A stretch of 64,000 nt of DNA from Unio delphinus (lineage: Eukaryota; Mollusca; Bivalvia; Unionida; Unionidae): positions 186,001 through 250,000 of the forward strand of contig JAQISU010000164.1 in the NCBI GenBank assembly GCA_029339505.1, read 5' to 3'. Every line of letters starts with the position of its first letter. Position 1 is the first letter of the stretch. The position numbers and the translations under genes were made by a program. Under the pieces are notes generated by a model. The model saw only the letters and a list, made by a program, of their open reading frames with translations. It did no database searches and was not told where the DNA came from. Below are positions 1 to 14,420 of the stretch, piece after piece.

Positions 1-517
1 GCGTGTTAATTTCGTCAAAATAGACAAAATAAATCAGATAGCAAAATATAAGTGTCCTAATTGTATGTCGATTTGCTGTATATATATGCACACACTAACA
101 CACACACTGGTTTGTGGTGGGGTAGGGGAAGACAGTTATAAGGATCTTTGAAAGTTTCCATCAATAGCGGTAACCTTTGAGCCCTTCTGGGTATTATATA
201 ACTAAATGTCAGCAAAGTATCTGTTTACATAACAACAATTGTCAGAAACCAAAGCAGTGACAGATTACAACTGTGTATTTTCAATTCTGTCAGACAAATA
301 AATGCAAAAAAAACTTTGTTTTTGAAAATATGAATCTACACATTGATATATTATTTGTAAAAATCGGTAAATGTTTTAGATGTATCACAGTTATATCTTT
401 TAAGTGAAAAAATTAAAATAAAACGATAGCAATTAAATATACGAAGTATTAAGACGTTTGGCGTTCTTTTCTGTAGTTGAGAATTATCCCATTAAAATGA
501 TAATATCTCACACACGT

Positions 518-690
518 TCATTCATTCATTCATTCATTCGTTCGTTCGTTCGTTCGTTCGTTCGCTCGCTCGCTCGCTCGCTCGCTCATTCATTCATTCA
601 TTCATTCATTCATTCATTCATTCATTCATTCATTCATTCATTCATTCATTCATTCATTCATTCATTCATTCATTCATTCAACCCAAACAA
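518..690. repeat. (CATT)n / (CGTT)n / (CGCT)n microsatellite
   Basis: Tandem tetranucleotide: CATT units, then CGTT, then CGCT, then a long pure CATT run. The flanking 1-517 and 691-897 show no gene that I can support. Confidence 0.95.
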
Positions 691-896
691 TATTTGTAAT
701 GTCAGAAGTGGTTGAATTACATACTTTATATTTTAGAACATATTTCAAGCAAATGTCAAATCCAGAGATATTTCCTAATCGCACCTATATTCTTATAATA
801 AAGAAACAAAAACAAAACCAGCCGTGTCAACATGCACACACGTTTATTAAAAATATCAAAGATAACCTTTATTTTGTTTGTTATGGTTATCTGCTT

Positions 897-1008
<112 letters not shown>

Positions 1009-1171
1009 GGTTCACATTTATGATATAAAATGTCTAAACTTTGAGCAATAGTTAATTGCCCAGATACGTTTACCATTAGAATTCAACTCATACCGGATGT
1101 CGAACAATGGGGCATAGTTAGAATCTAAGTCATTTGCATGATCGTGAAACCGTTAATCCAATAAACTGACG

Positions 1172-1256
1172 TACTATTGGTCAGTTTGATGTCTAATTAG
1201 CTTCTTTGCGACAAAATGAATAAAAGCATGACGACCACCCAGAGATAGTATAAAAA
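1172..1256 (+). promoter_or_regulatory. Putative CCAAT/TATA promoter of the RBBP4-like gene
   Basis: TATAAAAA lies at 1249-1256 and an inverted CCAAT motif (ATTGGTCAG) about 75 bp upstream near 1174. The spacing is typical of a polymerase II core promoter, and the start codon follows about 150 bp after the TATA box. The motifs are seen in the sequence; promoter activity is inferred. Confidence 0.5.
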
Positions 1257-1399
1257 GCAGTTACATATTTGATATCCGTAGATATTTTACTGAGCGTGAT
1301 TCTTGCCATGGGCATGTCAATTTGTCTTTAGAAACAAAACGACTTATTTTGAGGTACGTTTTTGTTTTTTCTTTGAACAGAAACGTACAATAGTTATAA

Positions 1400-2629
<1,230 letters not shown>

Positions 2630-2928
2630 AGACAAGACTTTCCATTCTTGCATAATGTATGGCCAACTCTTTTAATACAACCCTGGATATCAAATGTCAT
2701 TTAGTTTGCAAAATAACTGACATTTTCATGCTTTTTTTGCGTTCGCGCAGAGGTTGAAAAACTGGTCTCCTTCTAAAAACTTCCTAAGAGAAGAGTGTTT
2801 TCACGTTTTTGTGCAAGTTTTCGTTTAGAGCACATGCATGATGAAGGGATTTGTTTTACCAATGTATATAAAGCAAGTCATTGAAACTACGTATTTTTAA
2901 GATGTTACACTTCGTTCGGGTGAATATT

Positions 2929-2934
2929 AATAAA
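2929..2934 (+). terminator. Polyadenylation signal AATAAA
   Basis: AATAAA lies 300 bp after the stop codon of the RBBP4-like gene, followed by a GT-rich stretch (TGTTGTCTATG). This would give a 3' UTR of about 320 bp. Confidence 0.6.
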
Positions 2935-3158
2935 TGTTGTCTATGTACCATGATTTAGAATTGTGTAGTTTATTCACACCCTTATCTTTTTCCGCGTGTT
3001 ATTTAAGAACACTATGTTTCAGACAGTCCAGTCAGGTAATAGACTAATGTCCAGTATGCGATAAGTTGAATCAGTAACCTAATGGTTCATTGCTGTGTTT
3101 TCCTTCTTCTCTCTATTCTATTTCTCTTTCATTTTCTTTCCGTCTACCATTCTATTCT

Positions 3159-3161
<3 letters not shown>

Positions 3162-3236
<75 letters not shown>
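3162..3236. repeat. (TA)n microsatellite
   Basis: Pure AT dinucleotide repeat followed by a T-run. A pyrimidine-rich stretch precedes it. No gene is visible between 2940 and 3600. Confidence 0.95.
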
Positions 3237-3245
<9 letters not shown>

Positions 3246-3596
3246 TTTTATTACAAAAAAAGGACTGACTACCAGGTAGTATTAAAGAATAGCAAAGGCA
3301 GAGCATAGTTCATCCTTAATTTTGGTAATCTTCTGCTCTACTCTCCCAGTCATCCATCTTTATTTTTTTTTTAAATCTTCTCCTCTACTCTCCCAGTCAT
3401 TCATCCTAACTCTGCTCGTTACTTCTCGATTCTCGCTATCGTCTAGTGATTGAAGGGAAAGCTCTAGTTCCAGAACGAGAGAAATCTCATGTTCCAAGAG
3501 TTGTGAACCTGTAGAGTTCTCTTTAAGTCATAAAATCTGTAGTTATTAACAGAATAGAACAAGCTCCAGCAAAGAATACAATGTACGGACACACAC

Positions 3597-3599
<3 letters not shown>

Positions 3600-3649
<50 letters not shown>
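3600..3649. repeat. (AAT)n microsatellite
   Basis: About 16 AAT units immediately before the CCGGTT satellite. Confidence 0.95.
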
Positions 3650-3651
<2 letters not shown>

Positions 3652-3654
3652 CGG

Positions 3655-6600
3655 TTTAAACCAAGAGGATTTTATGGTTTAAGTCTGCATTGTACAGATT
3701 TTGACATGTTTTGACCGGTTCAAAACGGTTCTGTCCAGTTCATACTGGGTTCAGGTCGTGTTCATGATTTAAGAAGGTCTTGGCCAGGTTTAGCCACTTT
3801 TAAACACTTCAAAACGGTTAAATTTGGATGAAACTGGTTCCATCCGGTTCAAACCTCTTCAAACCATTTTATTATGGTTCAATACCGCTTCTTCAATCAG
3901 CTTGATTGTTAGTATCCTGTTTTATCCTGTTTGAATTGCATCACTATGTATAATACTGCTCAATACAGTTCAAAATGGTTCAAACCAGATTATCCTGATT
4001 AAAACCCGGTTCAATCCTGTTTATTCCAAGTAGAATTTATGGTTAAAGGCTGTATGGGACCGTTTGTGTACGGTTTTAAACCGGTTTAAACAAATTCCGT
4101 CAACATCGAACCAGTTTCAATCGGTAAAAACCGGTTGAAGCCTGTTCAACCTGGTGCAAAACTGACTCATACCGGTTCATTCCATGTAGATTTCATGGTT
4201 TAAGGAAGTGAAAGGCAGATTTCTACCGGTTAAAACCAGTTAAAACCGGTTCAATCTCAATCAAGTCGTTTAAATTTGGATAAAACCGATTCAATCCAAT
4301 GTATCCTGCTTCAAGACCGATTCGAACCGGTCTATTCAATCAGATTTTATGATTTAAGGGTGTATTGGTCAAGTTTTTACCGGTTTTAACCGGTTCAAAA
4401 TAGTTTTTCCATTTTTAAAACTGGTTCAAACCGCTTTATTCCAAATAGATTTTATGGTTAAGTCTGTATTTGACAGATTTTTAACAGTTCAAACCGGTTC
4501 AATTCGGACCAAAGCCGTTACATCCAGTCCAAGCCCGTTCACTAGAGTTTATCCTGGTTCAGAACCGTTTCAAACTGGTTTATTTCGAATAGATGTTGTG
4601 GTTTCAGATTGTTTTGACAGGTTTTGGCCGCTTTTATCTGGTTTAACCAAGTTTAAACCGGATGAAACCGGTTCCATCAGATTGAAAGCGGTTCAAACCA
4701 GTTTATCCAAGTAGTGTTTATGGTTATGTCTGTATTGAACATGTTGTGACCGGTTTTAACAGGTTCAAACTGGTTCAGTCCAGATCAAACCGGTTTCATC
4801 AGGTACAGACCGGTACTCGATTATTCCAAGTAAAATGTATGGTTCAAGTCACTATTTTACAGGAGTTTTAACCGGTTCTGACGGGTTCAATCTGATCTAA
4901 CAGGTTCCTTGCGGATGGTTTTAAACGATTTGTCCAAGTTTGTACTGATATCAAACCGGTTAAAACCTGTTTATTCCAAGTAGATTGTATGGTTTAAGTC
5001 TGTATTGGACTTGTTTTGACCAGTATTAAGCTGTTAAAACCGGTTCAGTCAGGAACAGACCGGTTGCCTCCTTTTCAAAACGGTTTAAAGCAGCTTACAC
5101 CAGTCCAAAAGGGGTTGAAACCGGTTTATGCCATTTAGATGTCATGGTTAAAGGCTGTGTTGTACAGGTTCTGACCTGTTCTAACCGGGTCAAACCGGTT
5201 CAATCCAGATCAAACCACTTTATATATTCAAAACCGCTTCAAACCTTCTGATTCCAAGAATATTTTATGGTTTAGGCTGTATGGGGCAATTGATGACATC
5301 ATTTTACCCATTTATCCGGTTATAGCAGGATCAAACCGGATCCATCCGGATCGACCTGTTCAAACCAGTTTATACTGGTTCAAAGCAAGTTCAAAAGAAT
5401 CTGATCCTGGTAGATCTTATGGACAAATGCTGTATTAGTACGTTTTGATAGGTTATACTAGATTAAACCCGGATCAACCCGGTTTCATCCTGCTCCGGAC
5501 GAATCAAACTAGTCTAAGCTAGTTTATACTGGTCCAAAACCAATTCAAACAGATTTATTCAAAAAAGATCTTATGGATAAAGACTGTATTGGACTGGTTT
5601 ATCCCCGCCTTTTACAGGTTGAATCCGGATTAACCAGTTCCATCTGACTCAACCAGATTTAAGCCAGTTATCTGTGCTCAATCCCGTTTCAAACTGGTTT
5701 ATTCCAAGTAGCTTTTATGAGTAAAGGGTAGGTTTTTACCGGTTTTGACCTGCTTAAACTGAATCAATCCGGATCAAACATGCTTCATCCGGCTTAAACC
5801 GGTTCACCAGTTCAAACCAGTCTATCCTGGTTCAAAACCGTTTCAAATCGATTCATTACAAGTAGATTTTATGGATAAGAACGTATTAGAAGGTTTGGAC
5901 CGGTTTTACCCGGTTCAAACCGGTTCAATACGGATCAAACCGATTCCTTCCAGATGAAACCGGTTCAAGCCAGTTGATCCTGGTTCAACACCTGTTCAAA
6001 CCGATTTATTCAAAATAGGTTTTATAGATAAATGATGTATGGACAGGCTTTTACTCGTTCAACCCGTTCAGATTTGTTCATATTCGGATCAAACAGGGTT
6101 CATACGGCTCAAATCCGTTAAAACCAGTTTATCCTCTCTCAAAATTAGTTAAAACCGGTTTATTCTGAGTAGTTTGTATGGATAAAGACTGTTTCGGACA
6201 GGTTTTGATCGGTTTTATCAGGTTCAAACCGGTTCAATCCGGATAAAACCCGTTCCATTCGACTCAAACCTGTTCAAACTAGTTTGTCTTGGTTCCAAAC
6301 AGGTTCAAACCAGTTTATTCGAGGTAAATGTTATAGATATAGGCTATATTGGTCAGGTTCTAACCTATTTTATCCAATTGAATACGGACCAGTCCGGTTG
6401 TATCCGGATATAACCTGTTGAAGCCAATTTATCTCGGTTCAAACCGGTTTATACCAGGTAGATTTTATTGATGGTTTAAGCCAGTTTATCCTAGTTACAA
6501 ATCGGTTTAAACCGGTTTATTCCAAGTAGCTTTTATGAATAAAACTTGCACTGGACAGGTTTTGACCAGTTTCATCCGGTTCAACCCTGTTCCATCCGGC

Positions 6601-8060
6601 TTAAAGCCGGTTCGAACAGCTTATCTTGGATGAAAACCGCATCAAACCGGTTTATTCCAAGTAAATTGTATGGATAAACGATGTTTTGGTAAAAACTGTT
6701 TTAATCTGGATCAAACCCGTTTCATCGGGCTCAAATCAGTTCAGATCAGTTTATTCTGGTTCAAACACCTATTCTAGTAGATTTTATTGTTTATCTCTGC
6801 ATTGGACAGGACTTATTAGGATATAACCGGTTCGATTCGGATCAAACCTGTTACATCCGTTACAAACCGGTCCAACCCTGGTCATCCTGGTTCAAATCCA
6901 GTTCAAACCGTTTATTCCATGTTCATGATATTGTAAGGTTTTGTCAGGTTTTAATCGGTTCAAATCTGATAAATCCGGAACAAATCGGTTCAAACCAGTT
7001 TATCCTAGTTCAACGCCAGTTCAAACCTGACTTTTCCAAATGGATTTTAAGGTTTAACGCTCTTTTGGACATGATTTATCCTGTGTTAACAGGTTCAATC
7101 CGGATGAAACCGGCTACATTCGGTTTGAACGGGTCCAAACTAGTTCATCCTAGTTCAGAACCAGTTCAAAGCGGTTTATTCCAAGTATATTTCATGGTTT
7201 AACCTAATTTTAGACAGGTTTTGTCCGGTTGCAACCGGATAAAACTGGATCAATCCGAACCAAACTATTTTCATCCGGTCAGCAGGTTCTAAACCAGTTC
7301 AAACCGGTTTATTCTAATAAGATTGTATGGTTTAATGTTGTATTTGACGTTATCCGGTTTAAAGAGGTTCAACCCGGATCAAATCCGTTCCATCCGATAC
7401 AAACCATTTCTAGCCACTTCTTTTTGATTCAAAACCACTTTAGACCGTTTTATTCCAATTAGATGTTATGGTTGAACTCTGTTTTTAACAGGATTTATAC
7501 GGTTTCAACCGGTTCGAACCGGATTAATCCATATCAAACTGGTTGAAACCAGTTTATTCTGGTTAAAAACCAGTAGAAACCGGTTGATTCCAAGCAGATT
7601 TTAGGATTTAAATATGTGTTGGATAGGTTTTCAACGGTTGTATCTAGATCAAACCGAATAATCCCCGAACAAACCGGTTCCATCCTGTTCATGCCGGTTG
7701 AAACCAGCTTATCCTGGTTAAAGACAGTTTCAAACAGGTTTATTCCAGTAGTTTTTAAGATTTACGACTGTATATGACAGGTTTGGTCAGGTTTTAACGG
7801 GTTTAGTCTGAGTGAATGCGGATCAAACATTCGACCCAGTTGAAACATGTTCAAACCACATTATCCTGGTTCAAAACCAGTTCAATCCGGCTTATTCCAA
7901 GATTATTTTATGTTTTATATCTGTATTTGACTGTTCAAACGGGTTCATTCTGGATGAAAACGGTTCTATCCCGTTCAAACCGATCCAAGCCAGTTCATCC
8001 TGGGTCAAAACCAGTTCGGCTTGGTTTACTCTAAGTACATGTAATGATTTAAGGCAGTTG
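3655..8060. repeat. Degenerate CCGGTT-rich satellite array
   Basis: About 4.4 kb of diverged tandem repeat. A landmark segment (TTTATGGTTTAAG-like) recurs about every 105-155 bp, for example near 4190, 4344, 4449, 4592, 4714, 4831, 4983, 5137, 5262, 5413 and 5567. The rest of each monomer is made of short variants of CCGGTTCAAAC, so the palindrome AACCGGTT occurs very often. Short open frames inside it (for example 4454-4714 and 7229-7462) are repeat translations, not genes. Confidence 0.9.
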
Positions 8061-8734
8061 TAACAAGATAACCGGGTGGGATTTTCGGATTCACGACAGA
8101 ACATTTTTTGACGATCATATAAACACAATTTTTAATAAGGAATGAATTGAATGAGCAATTAAACTATGAATACGAGCGTGCACATTTAGTCAAAATACTG
8201 GATTAATTAACATAAAAATGCACAAATGTAATAAAGAAAACTACAAATTACTTTACAAAATACAAATACAAAGGGTGAATGATTCACAGTGACTAAACAA
8301 TGAATATAGTTTGCTCAGATATAAAAAAAACATGTAGAATTTACTCATGTAGTAAAATTAATTCACTCATAGTGAAATTAAGAAGACGAAAAAGAACAGA
8401 TATATAACTTATCTTTACAGTCCCGAAAGATACAATGAGTTTTACGAACCACAAAAGTTGTCCACGGCTACAAGATTATATGCAAGGAGATACACTCCGT
8501 AGTCAAATTAATTTATTTCAGCTCCACGGCTGCTAAAGTTCAGCCTCACAGCTGCTACGATTAATTCCCGTGTTTGGCTTTACAGCTTGCAAAACGTAGA
8601 CCTCGATCACTCCGATAACTTGGAACCCTTTAAATACGACACAATATACATTAATCACCCTCGGGTATTTTTGTACGCCAAAAACGAAACTCGAGTACAT
8701 GTATTTAATAAATTAATAATAGGGTTTATACAAT

Positions 8735-8935
8735 TCTGTGACAGCAGTGTTAGATTGGTTTTGTCAGGTTTTACCGGTCAAAACAGGATCAGTGCGGATC
8801 AAATCAATTGCATCAGGTTCAAACATGTTCAAACCAAATTAGCATGGTTCAGAACCAGTTCAAACCGGTTTATTCCAACAAGATGTTATGGCTTATATCT
8901 CTATTTTATCGGCTTGACCGATTTTAAAGGGTTCA
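8735..8935. repeat. Detached block of the CCGGTT satellite
   Basis: The same satellite resumes (TTTTACCGGTCAAAAC, then GTTCAAACCGGTTTATTCC) after about 670 bp of unrelated AT-rich sequence. An insertion into the array or a local rearrangement is implied. The intervening 8061-8734 and the following 8936-9770 show no gene I can support. Confidence 0.8.
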
Positions 8936-9777
8936 ATGGGGCACTGCCTCCATGTATTGTCCACGATAAGGTCATCAAGCTTTCACTTTTCATTTTTCTC
9001 ATTGTTACTTTTGTCTCCTTTAAATTCTTTATCATAAGTTACATATTACATTTAGATACATATTTTACTCCCGTTTTCAAGTCCACTGGACTCAAGTTAC
9101 GTATTGTTTATCTTAGGCATTTGTCTGTATTTTATTCCACAATTTTCACCCCAAATCCAACAAAACCACTTAGAAGATGTGATCAACTATATTGGCTTAT
9201 TGCATCAATTTTATTCACTACACAAAGGAGGGAAGCTTTCTATTTGTGTGACAAAGAGGATGGGTAGGTTGACCTTTGTGTAAGGACTAGGGGTTAGTGA
9301 CCTCGTGTATCTGCAGACTATGTAAAGTGTTCAAAGCTTTTACTTTATAATAAGATTGAGTCATGTCCATCTGTCTCTGATGTTAAGTTCTGCATCTATC
9401 AAACAAATATAAAGTCCTTTATTTTTGGTGAATGGTACTTTTTAAAGAAGGAGAGGTACATAATATTTGGTACATTGACCTTTGACCTAGTTATTACATA
9501 ATATGATATGATGTTATTTATCAAATATCACCCATGAGAAGTACGATAAGTGCTGATATGAATAAAACAAAATACATACTTAAAACAATTCACGGTATTC
9601 CTAAAATGTAGTTTGGTAATAAAGCACAAATATGAAAACTTCAGCTAAAATAGTTCAAAGACCATTACATTAGACACAGCTTGGTACTTCCCAAAAATTG
9701 TTTTGACAAACTGTACAAGTTCACTTGTTACTTGTACAGTTCCGTGTCCTATGTCTTTTTATACGTTCATTAGAAAT

Positions 9778-10670
9778 GCTTCTTCTGTCTCAATGGAGAC
9801 CCAAAGTTTGCCCACCGGACTCTAGCCATCTGCTTACAACTGAGGCACCATCTGCAGCCTTGGAACAACTTTTCTTGGCTTACGGCGGGTATACATCTGC
9901 ACTTACCACCGCCCGAGATTACACTTTGTACCGACGCGAGTACGGAGGACTGGGAAGCCCATCTCCTACCATGATATCGAGATGTCAGCGGTGAATGGTC
10001 TCCCCACGAACGACTTCTGCACATCACTCTTCTGTGAATGATGGCCACTGTGAAAGCTTTTCACTGGTGGCAGGAGCACCACTATGTCAATGAATTCCGG
10101 ATTCTGTCCGACAACTCAACACTAGTGACTCAAACGACAAGGAGGAACCAAGTCCCCAGACCTTTGCGTCATGGTGTGTGACTTTCTAAACTAGTGTGGT
10201 CAACAACAAATCGTTATATACTGAAACACCTCAACGTTCTAGCCGACTCGTTGTCACGAAGCAATCAACTAATTTAGACAGAATGTTCTCTTCATCCCTC
10301 GGTTTTCACACAGACCTGTATCCTTATGTGACCGGCCATTGGTGAACCTATTTGTGATAAGGTGGAATACCAAACTTTCGTTCCTGATAAATACAAAAGT
10401 TTTTATCTACCTACGAAATTAGGACAAAACGATTCATCAGCTCAGACAATCTCATCCTGGATCAAGTGGGTTATTCGCTCAGTGTACAAGGAAATAACTC
10501 AAGCTCAAATTCATTCTTTTCTGTATCTGGGCTCATAAGATTACGTCATTTGTCACCATCCTAGCATTTGAATGAAGCTGTTCTTTAAATGACACAATTC
10601 AGCTGTGTGATGGAAATCCACATTCTCTAGATTTTATCTCTGAGATCTCTCGTCTCAAAGGCCCAATTTT
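9778..10670 (+). pseudogene. Decayed DIRS-type (tyrosine-recombinase) retrotransposon: RNase H and recombinase remnants
   Basis: No intact frame, but consecutive blocks in several frames match the order seen in DIRS elements. They are LLLSQWRPKVCPP and GGYTSALTTARDYTLY (start of the RNase H domain), a LSDNSTLVT stretch, QGGTKSPDLCVMVCDFL, a HLNVLADSLSRSNQ stretch and a NLFVIRWNTKLSFL stretch. After about 100 bp, TISSWIKWVIRSVYKE and a block resembling the C-terminus of the tyrosine recombinase follow. Frameshifts and stops separate the blocks. The assignment is by family resemblance from memory. The Q-GGT-(K/R)SP-LC motif is the most diagnostic part. Confidence 0.6.
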
Positions 10671-10927
10671 GATCTGGTAGGACCAATCTTCGCAGCTCAG
10701 TGGGTCACACTTCTAGGTCAATACACAGCTTCTTGAAGACGTGGCTTCGCGACCTCCGCTAGTATTACGGGGGAAATGTTTTTTTTCCTTCCCTTTTTGA
10801 TGCCGTCCCCGGCAAATGGAGTCCCCTTCATTCGGGTTACCTAGAAGTTGTCTCATTCACTTAGAAGACTGGAGATGGTATCACTGGAGTAAGGGTATTA
10901 TCTCCCTCTACCTCTTAACTATTAAAC

Positions 10928-11165
10928 TAGTTGTTGTTGTGGTAGGGTTTAACGCCAATTTTCAGCACACGAAAAGCTATACATGGCGACCAGTATTATT
11001 AGTGAAGGAAGAACCACCGATCCACGAGAAGCTATTGGCAAACTTTCTCAAATACCCACATTGGCCGAATTTGAGACTCGAACCAACACAGACAGAGGTG
11101 AGATGGCAGTGATCCGTAACAAAGAGCGCTTTAGACCACTCGGGGCCCCACCTATTAAACTAGTG
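10928..11165 (+). mobile_element. SINE-like repeat (GGGTTTAACGCC family), copy 1
   Basis: Begins with a GTT-rich run, then GGGTTTAACGCCAATTTTCAG, TATACATGGCGACCAG, CCCACATTGGCCGAATTTGAG and CTCGGGGCCCC. The same order of blocks occurs at 35277-35517, so this is an interspersed repeat. The GGGTTTAACGCC core is one I associate with mollusc SINEs. Confidence 0.7.
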
Positions 11166-11311
11166 TATTATTATTGGGTAATGTATTCGAAGAAGAAACC
11201 AATTGTGTTTCTTCGAAAATGCTTACCGAGTCATAATACACATACACCCTTGCAGCCTCCCCTCAGTTACATCCCTAGAGTGTGCCCTCCACTCCAATAA
11301 TAACTGGTGTA

Positions 11312-12164
11312 CAGCCGACTCCCGTTAACTGCACACCCTCGGGCCCGTCACGAGACTGTTAACCGGAGTGTGTAGTTAACCGAAGTACGGTACAGCACAG
11401 CTTTAAATCAGCACGGCACGAATATATGTGAAGAATAAATATAAACAATGATCAGAATCCACTCTTTTAAGTTTTACTTAAATGTTAAGCTTGTTTTCCT
11501 TCCTCCGAACACAACTTCACTGATTCAAGCAATGGATCAAGAAATTATAGCGAATTTCAAGAAATTCTATCGATCGCTAGTTATTCGAAAACTGATGTCA
11601 GACATTGATATGTCATCTCCCGCAGAAAAAGTATTCAGCTCCAAAGTCGTCTGCATCCTGTTTTTTTTGCCGTGTTGTCAGTTAAATTGAATTCCGTTGC
11701 GCATTTTCCATCTTTCCAACCATCCATTTGTTGGTTTGAAATGATTCAAGCCCGAACGGTTTAGAGCAATGTTTCCCATGCTGTACATGTACTATGTTTT
11801 TCCCACGCTATTGCTCTCTAGTGGGCGCGGATATACATGTATATACCACCTAAGGCGTCCTTTACATGTCAGTCATTTACAAAGTCGTATTTACCAGCTT
11901 ATTTGTCGGCTTGTTTGAAGCGCTACAACAGTGGACTGGCAATAACTAATCATGACTATACATCGTACAACCGGAGTAAAATTGTAATGAATAATGTGCC
12001 ACCGGCAGAAATTTATCGTGCTATTATCCGGAGTGTGCATTTAAGCCAAGTGCAGTTATCCGAAGTTTGTACCTACTGAAAAGCATTGGGGAAAAACGGG
12101 ACCGACGTGACTACGTGCAGTTATCTGGAGTGTGCAGTTAACCGATGTGCAGTGGAGTTGATTG
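11312..12164. mobile_element. Decayed pogo/Tigger-like DNA transposon with TA flanks
   Basis: The left end CAGCCGACTCCCGTTAACTG and the inverted right end (reverse complement starts CAATCAACTCC) are imperfect terminal inverted repeats. They contain GTTAACTGCACAC, and each is flanked by TA. Further subterminal copies of GTGCAGTTA-like sequence lie near 12050-12150. The interior holds a fragment of a pogo/Tigger transposase (separate entry). The boundaries come from the TA flanks and the repeats. At about 850 bp the element is too short to be autonomous. Confidence 0.55.
11460..11640 (+). pseudogene. Pogo/Tigger (DDE_1) transposase fragment
   Basis: The frame from 11448 contains LVFLPPNTTSLIQAMDQ followed by IIANFKKFYRSLVIRKL. 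This is the conserved block just before the third catalytic acid in Tigger/Jerky-type DDE transposases (usual form: FLPPNTTSLIQPMDQGVI). Only about 60 residues of the family's several hundred remain, so it is a relic. Confidence 0.8.
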
Positions 12165-12483
12165 TATTCTTAGTGTCGCATAGATTTATATGTAAGGGGA
12201 GATCACTCTGCCCGACCACCACATGAGTCGGCAGACAACATTTAATTCCCTTCAGCTGAAAGCAGTATCTGGAAGGGCTAGATTTGCGAGGTAGTGGTAG
12301 TACTCCTAAGGTTTTGTGAATTGGTAAGTATTTTCAACGAAACTTATTTTACTATTTTTAAAAACCGTTGGTTTCACGGAACTTTGATGAAAAATCTATA
12401 TGAAAGAACTGAGAATGACGTTAAAATAGAATTTGGGAGTGATTTTTATCATGTAAAAGATGATAGGGGTTTCCGCACAATAG

Positions 12484-13090
12484 GTGGCGCTCTATCATTT
12501 CATATTTCAAATACAGTTAGAATTTTGAAGAAAAATAATTTACCCGGGTTTCCTCACTAATTATACGGGCTATTTATAAAAAGGGACTTTGCATAGCTTA
12601 GACATTGTTCAAAGAACTTTCAAGTCCTTTTATTTTGGTGGATGATTGATGGGTGTAAAATGGGTTATAGATAGACAGCTAGCCTTACTTCAGATGTGCA
12701 CCTTTGAAAACAGTGCTAGTTCCACTTGGTCATTTTTACTTCCTGAACGTCAGAGGTAAATTGTAAATTAAAGAGCCGGTACCTTTGTTTACATTTTATA
12801 TATTTGGCACATGATTCATTGCACTTTCAAAAAGGGGGTATTGTCTAGTCTGACAAAATTCATTTTCCCAGTTTTTAAAGACAAATTCATGCTGATTATT
12901 TGGAGCATCGGAAAGCAGTTATTTTAATCAACAGAGTGCTTAGATCATTTACAATTTCTAAAAGTACAGTATCCAAAAGAAATGTCAGCCACATTACATA
13001 TAAGTATCATAGAGGTATGCCAACATTCTCTCTACTGTGCATGTTCTAAATGCAAATAGCTTCACCTTACACAAGTCACTCTCTCAAAAG
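12484..13090. repeat. Direct duplication, copy A
   Basis: Starts GGTGGCGCTCTA and contains GGGTTTCCTCACT, GGGCTATTTATAAAA, CAGATGTGCACCTTT and TATGCCAACATTCTCTC. All of these recur in the same order and orientation at 13838-14420. It is diverged by substitutions and small indels and has no visible coding content. Confidence 0.8.
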
Positions 13091-13837
13091 TAAATATTAA
13101 ATGGTTAGTGTCCCATTAAAGAGTACATAAGTATTACTGTTGTATGATTTAATTTTTATTGTATGACTGAAACATTTAAATGGCAAATATCAAAATAGTC
13201 CTTTTGAATAATTCTCACGTATCCCCGCTACTACAGAACATAGTTTATTAGTTTCAGTCTCAAACAAATCCAACCAGCCTCCCCCTCATCCCGCCCCTTA
13301 TGATAAAAGTGAGCTATTTTAAAATTGCGCATTACGTTTTGTCAACACAGCAACCAATGTTATGCTGAAAGACCAGAACATGAAACTAGCCAGAATTATT
13401 CATGTTAACAATATATTTTACATTTTGAAAAGCGATGGAATGTATGCTGTTCATAAAGGTCAAAGGGTCAAATATTTGCTTATTGGTTAATATGGAAGAA
13501 AGCGAATTTGCTTTGTCATTAGTTTATTATTATTTCATTACGCATTACAAATAAACGAAAAGAAACATTTTCACAATGTATATCTTAACTTAATGCAACA
13601 GTTTTAAATTCGACTTGACTTTATTCCTATATTTTAAAACTTCAAATTTACTCATAATTAAGGTCACTACTTACACAAATATGGCTCATGGCAAAGTATG
13701 TAAGCAAGAGCAAAATATGCATAATTAGCTTATTTTCATGAATAAAATCAATGATAATGTACCATTATATTCAAAACATCATTCATAATAATATAACAGT
13801 AAAAAAAATTGAATACATTTTGATATTTCTTTTAAGG

Positions 13838-14420
13838 TGGCGCTCTACTGTTTTGTATTTTGTATCGGGCTTTGAAGTTTAAAGAAAAAGAATTTCCCCG
13901 GGTTTCCTCACTGGTTATACTGGCTATTTATAAAATACTTATATATTAGGTGTTGTTTAAAGAACCCTTAATTCCCTTTATTTGGGTGTATGATCGATGG
14001 GTGTAATATGGGTTATAAAGTAAACAGCTTGGCCTTACTCCAGATGTGCACCTTTAAAAAAAATGGTCTTTTTAAATTTCTGAACTTTATAGGTAAATTG
14101 TACAAAAAAAAGAGCTGATAAGTTTTTATTTTATTTTATATGTTTGGCAATTCATTGACTGCACTTTCAGAAAGTGGTATTGTCAAGTCTGGCAAATTTT
14201 CTTTTCCCTATTTTATAGCTGCTACGGATGGTGTACTTTGTGCTGATTTTGGAGCACCAGGGAGAAGTCATTTTAGTTAGCGGCGTGCTTAAATAATGTA
14301 CAATTTCCAAACGTACATTATCCAAGGAAATGTCAGCAACATTACATCTAAATAACACAGTGGTATGCCAACATTCTCTCCACTGTGCATGTTTTAAATG
14401 CAAACAACTTCACCTTACAT
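13838..14420. repeat. Direct duplication, copy B
   Basis: Second copy of the block at 12484-13090, separated from it by about 750 bp of unique AT-rich DNA. Downstream of this copy, 14421-14680 holds short open frames on both strands that I do not recognise and would not call a gene. Confidence 0.8.

Noticed and set aside
8587..9267. 226-codon open frame on the plus strand
   Set aside because: It runs through satellite sequence and unrelated DNA, has no recognisable domain and shows no codon bias.
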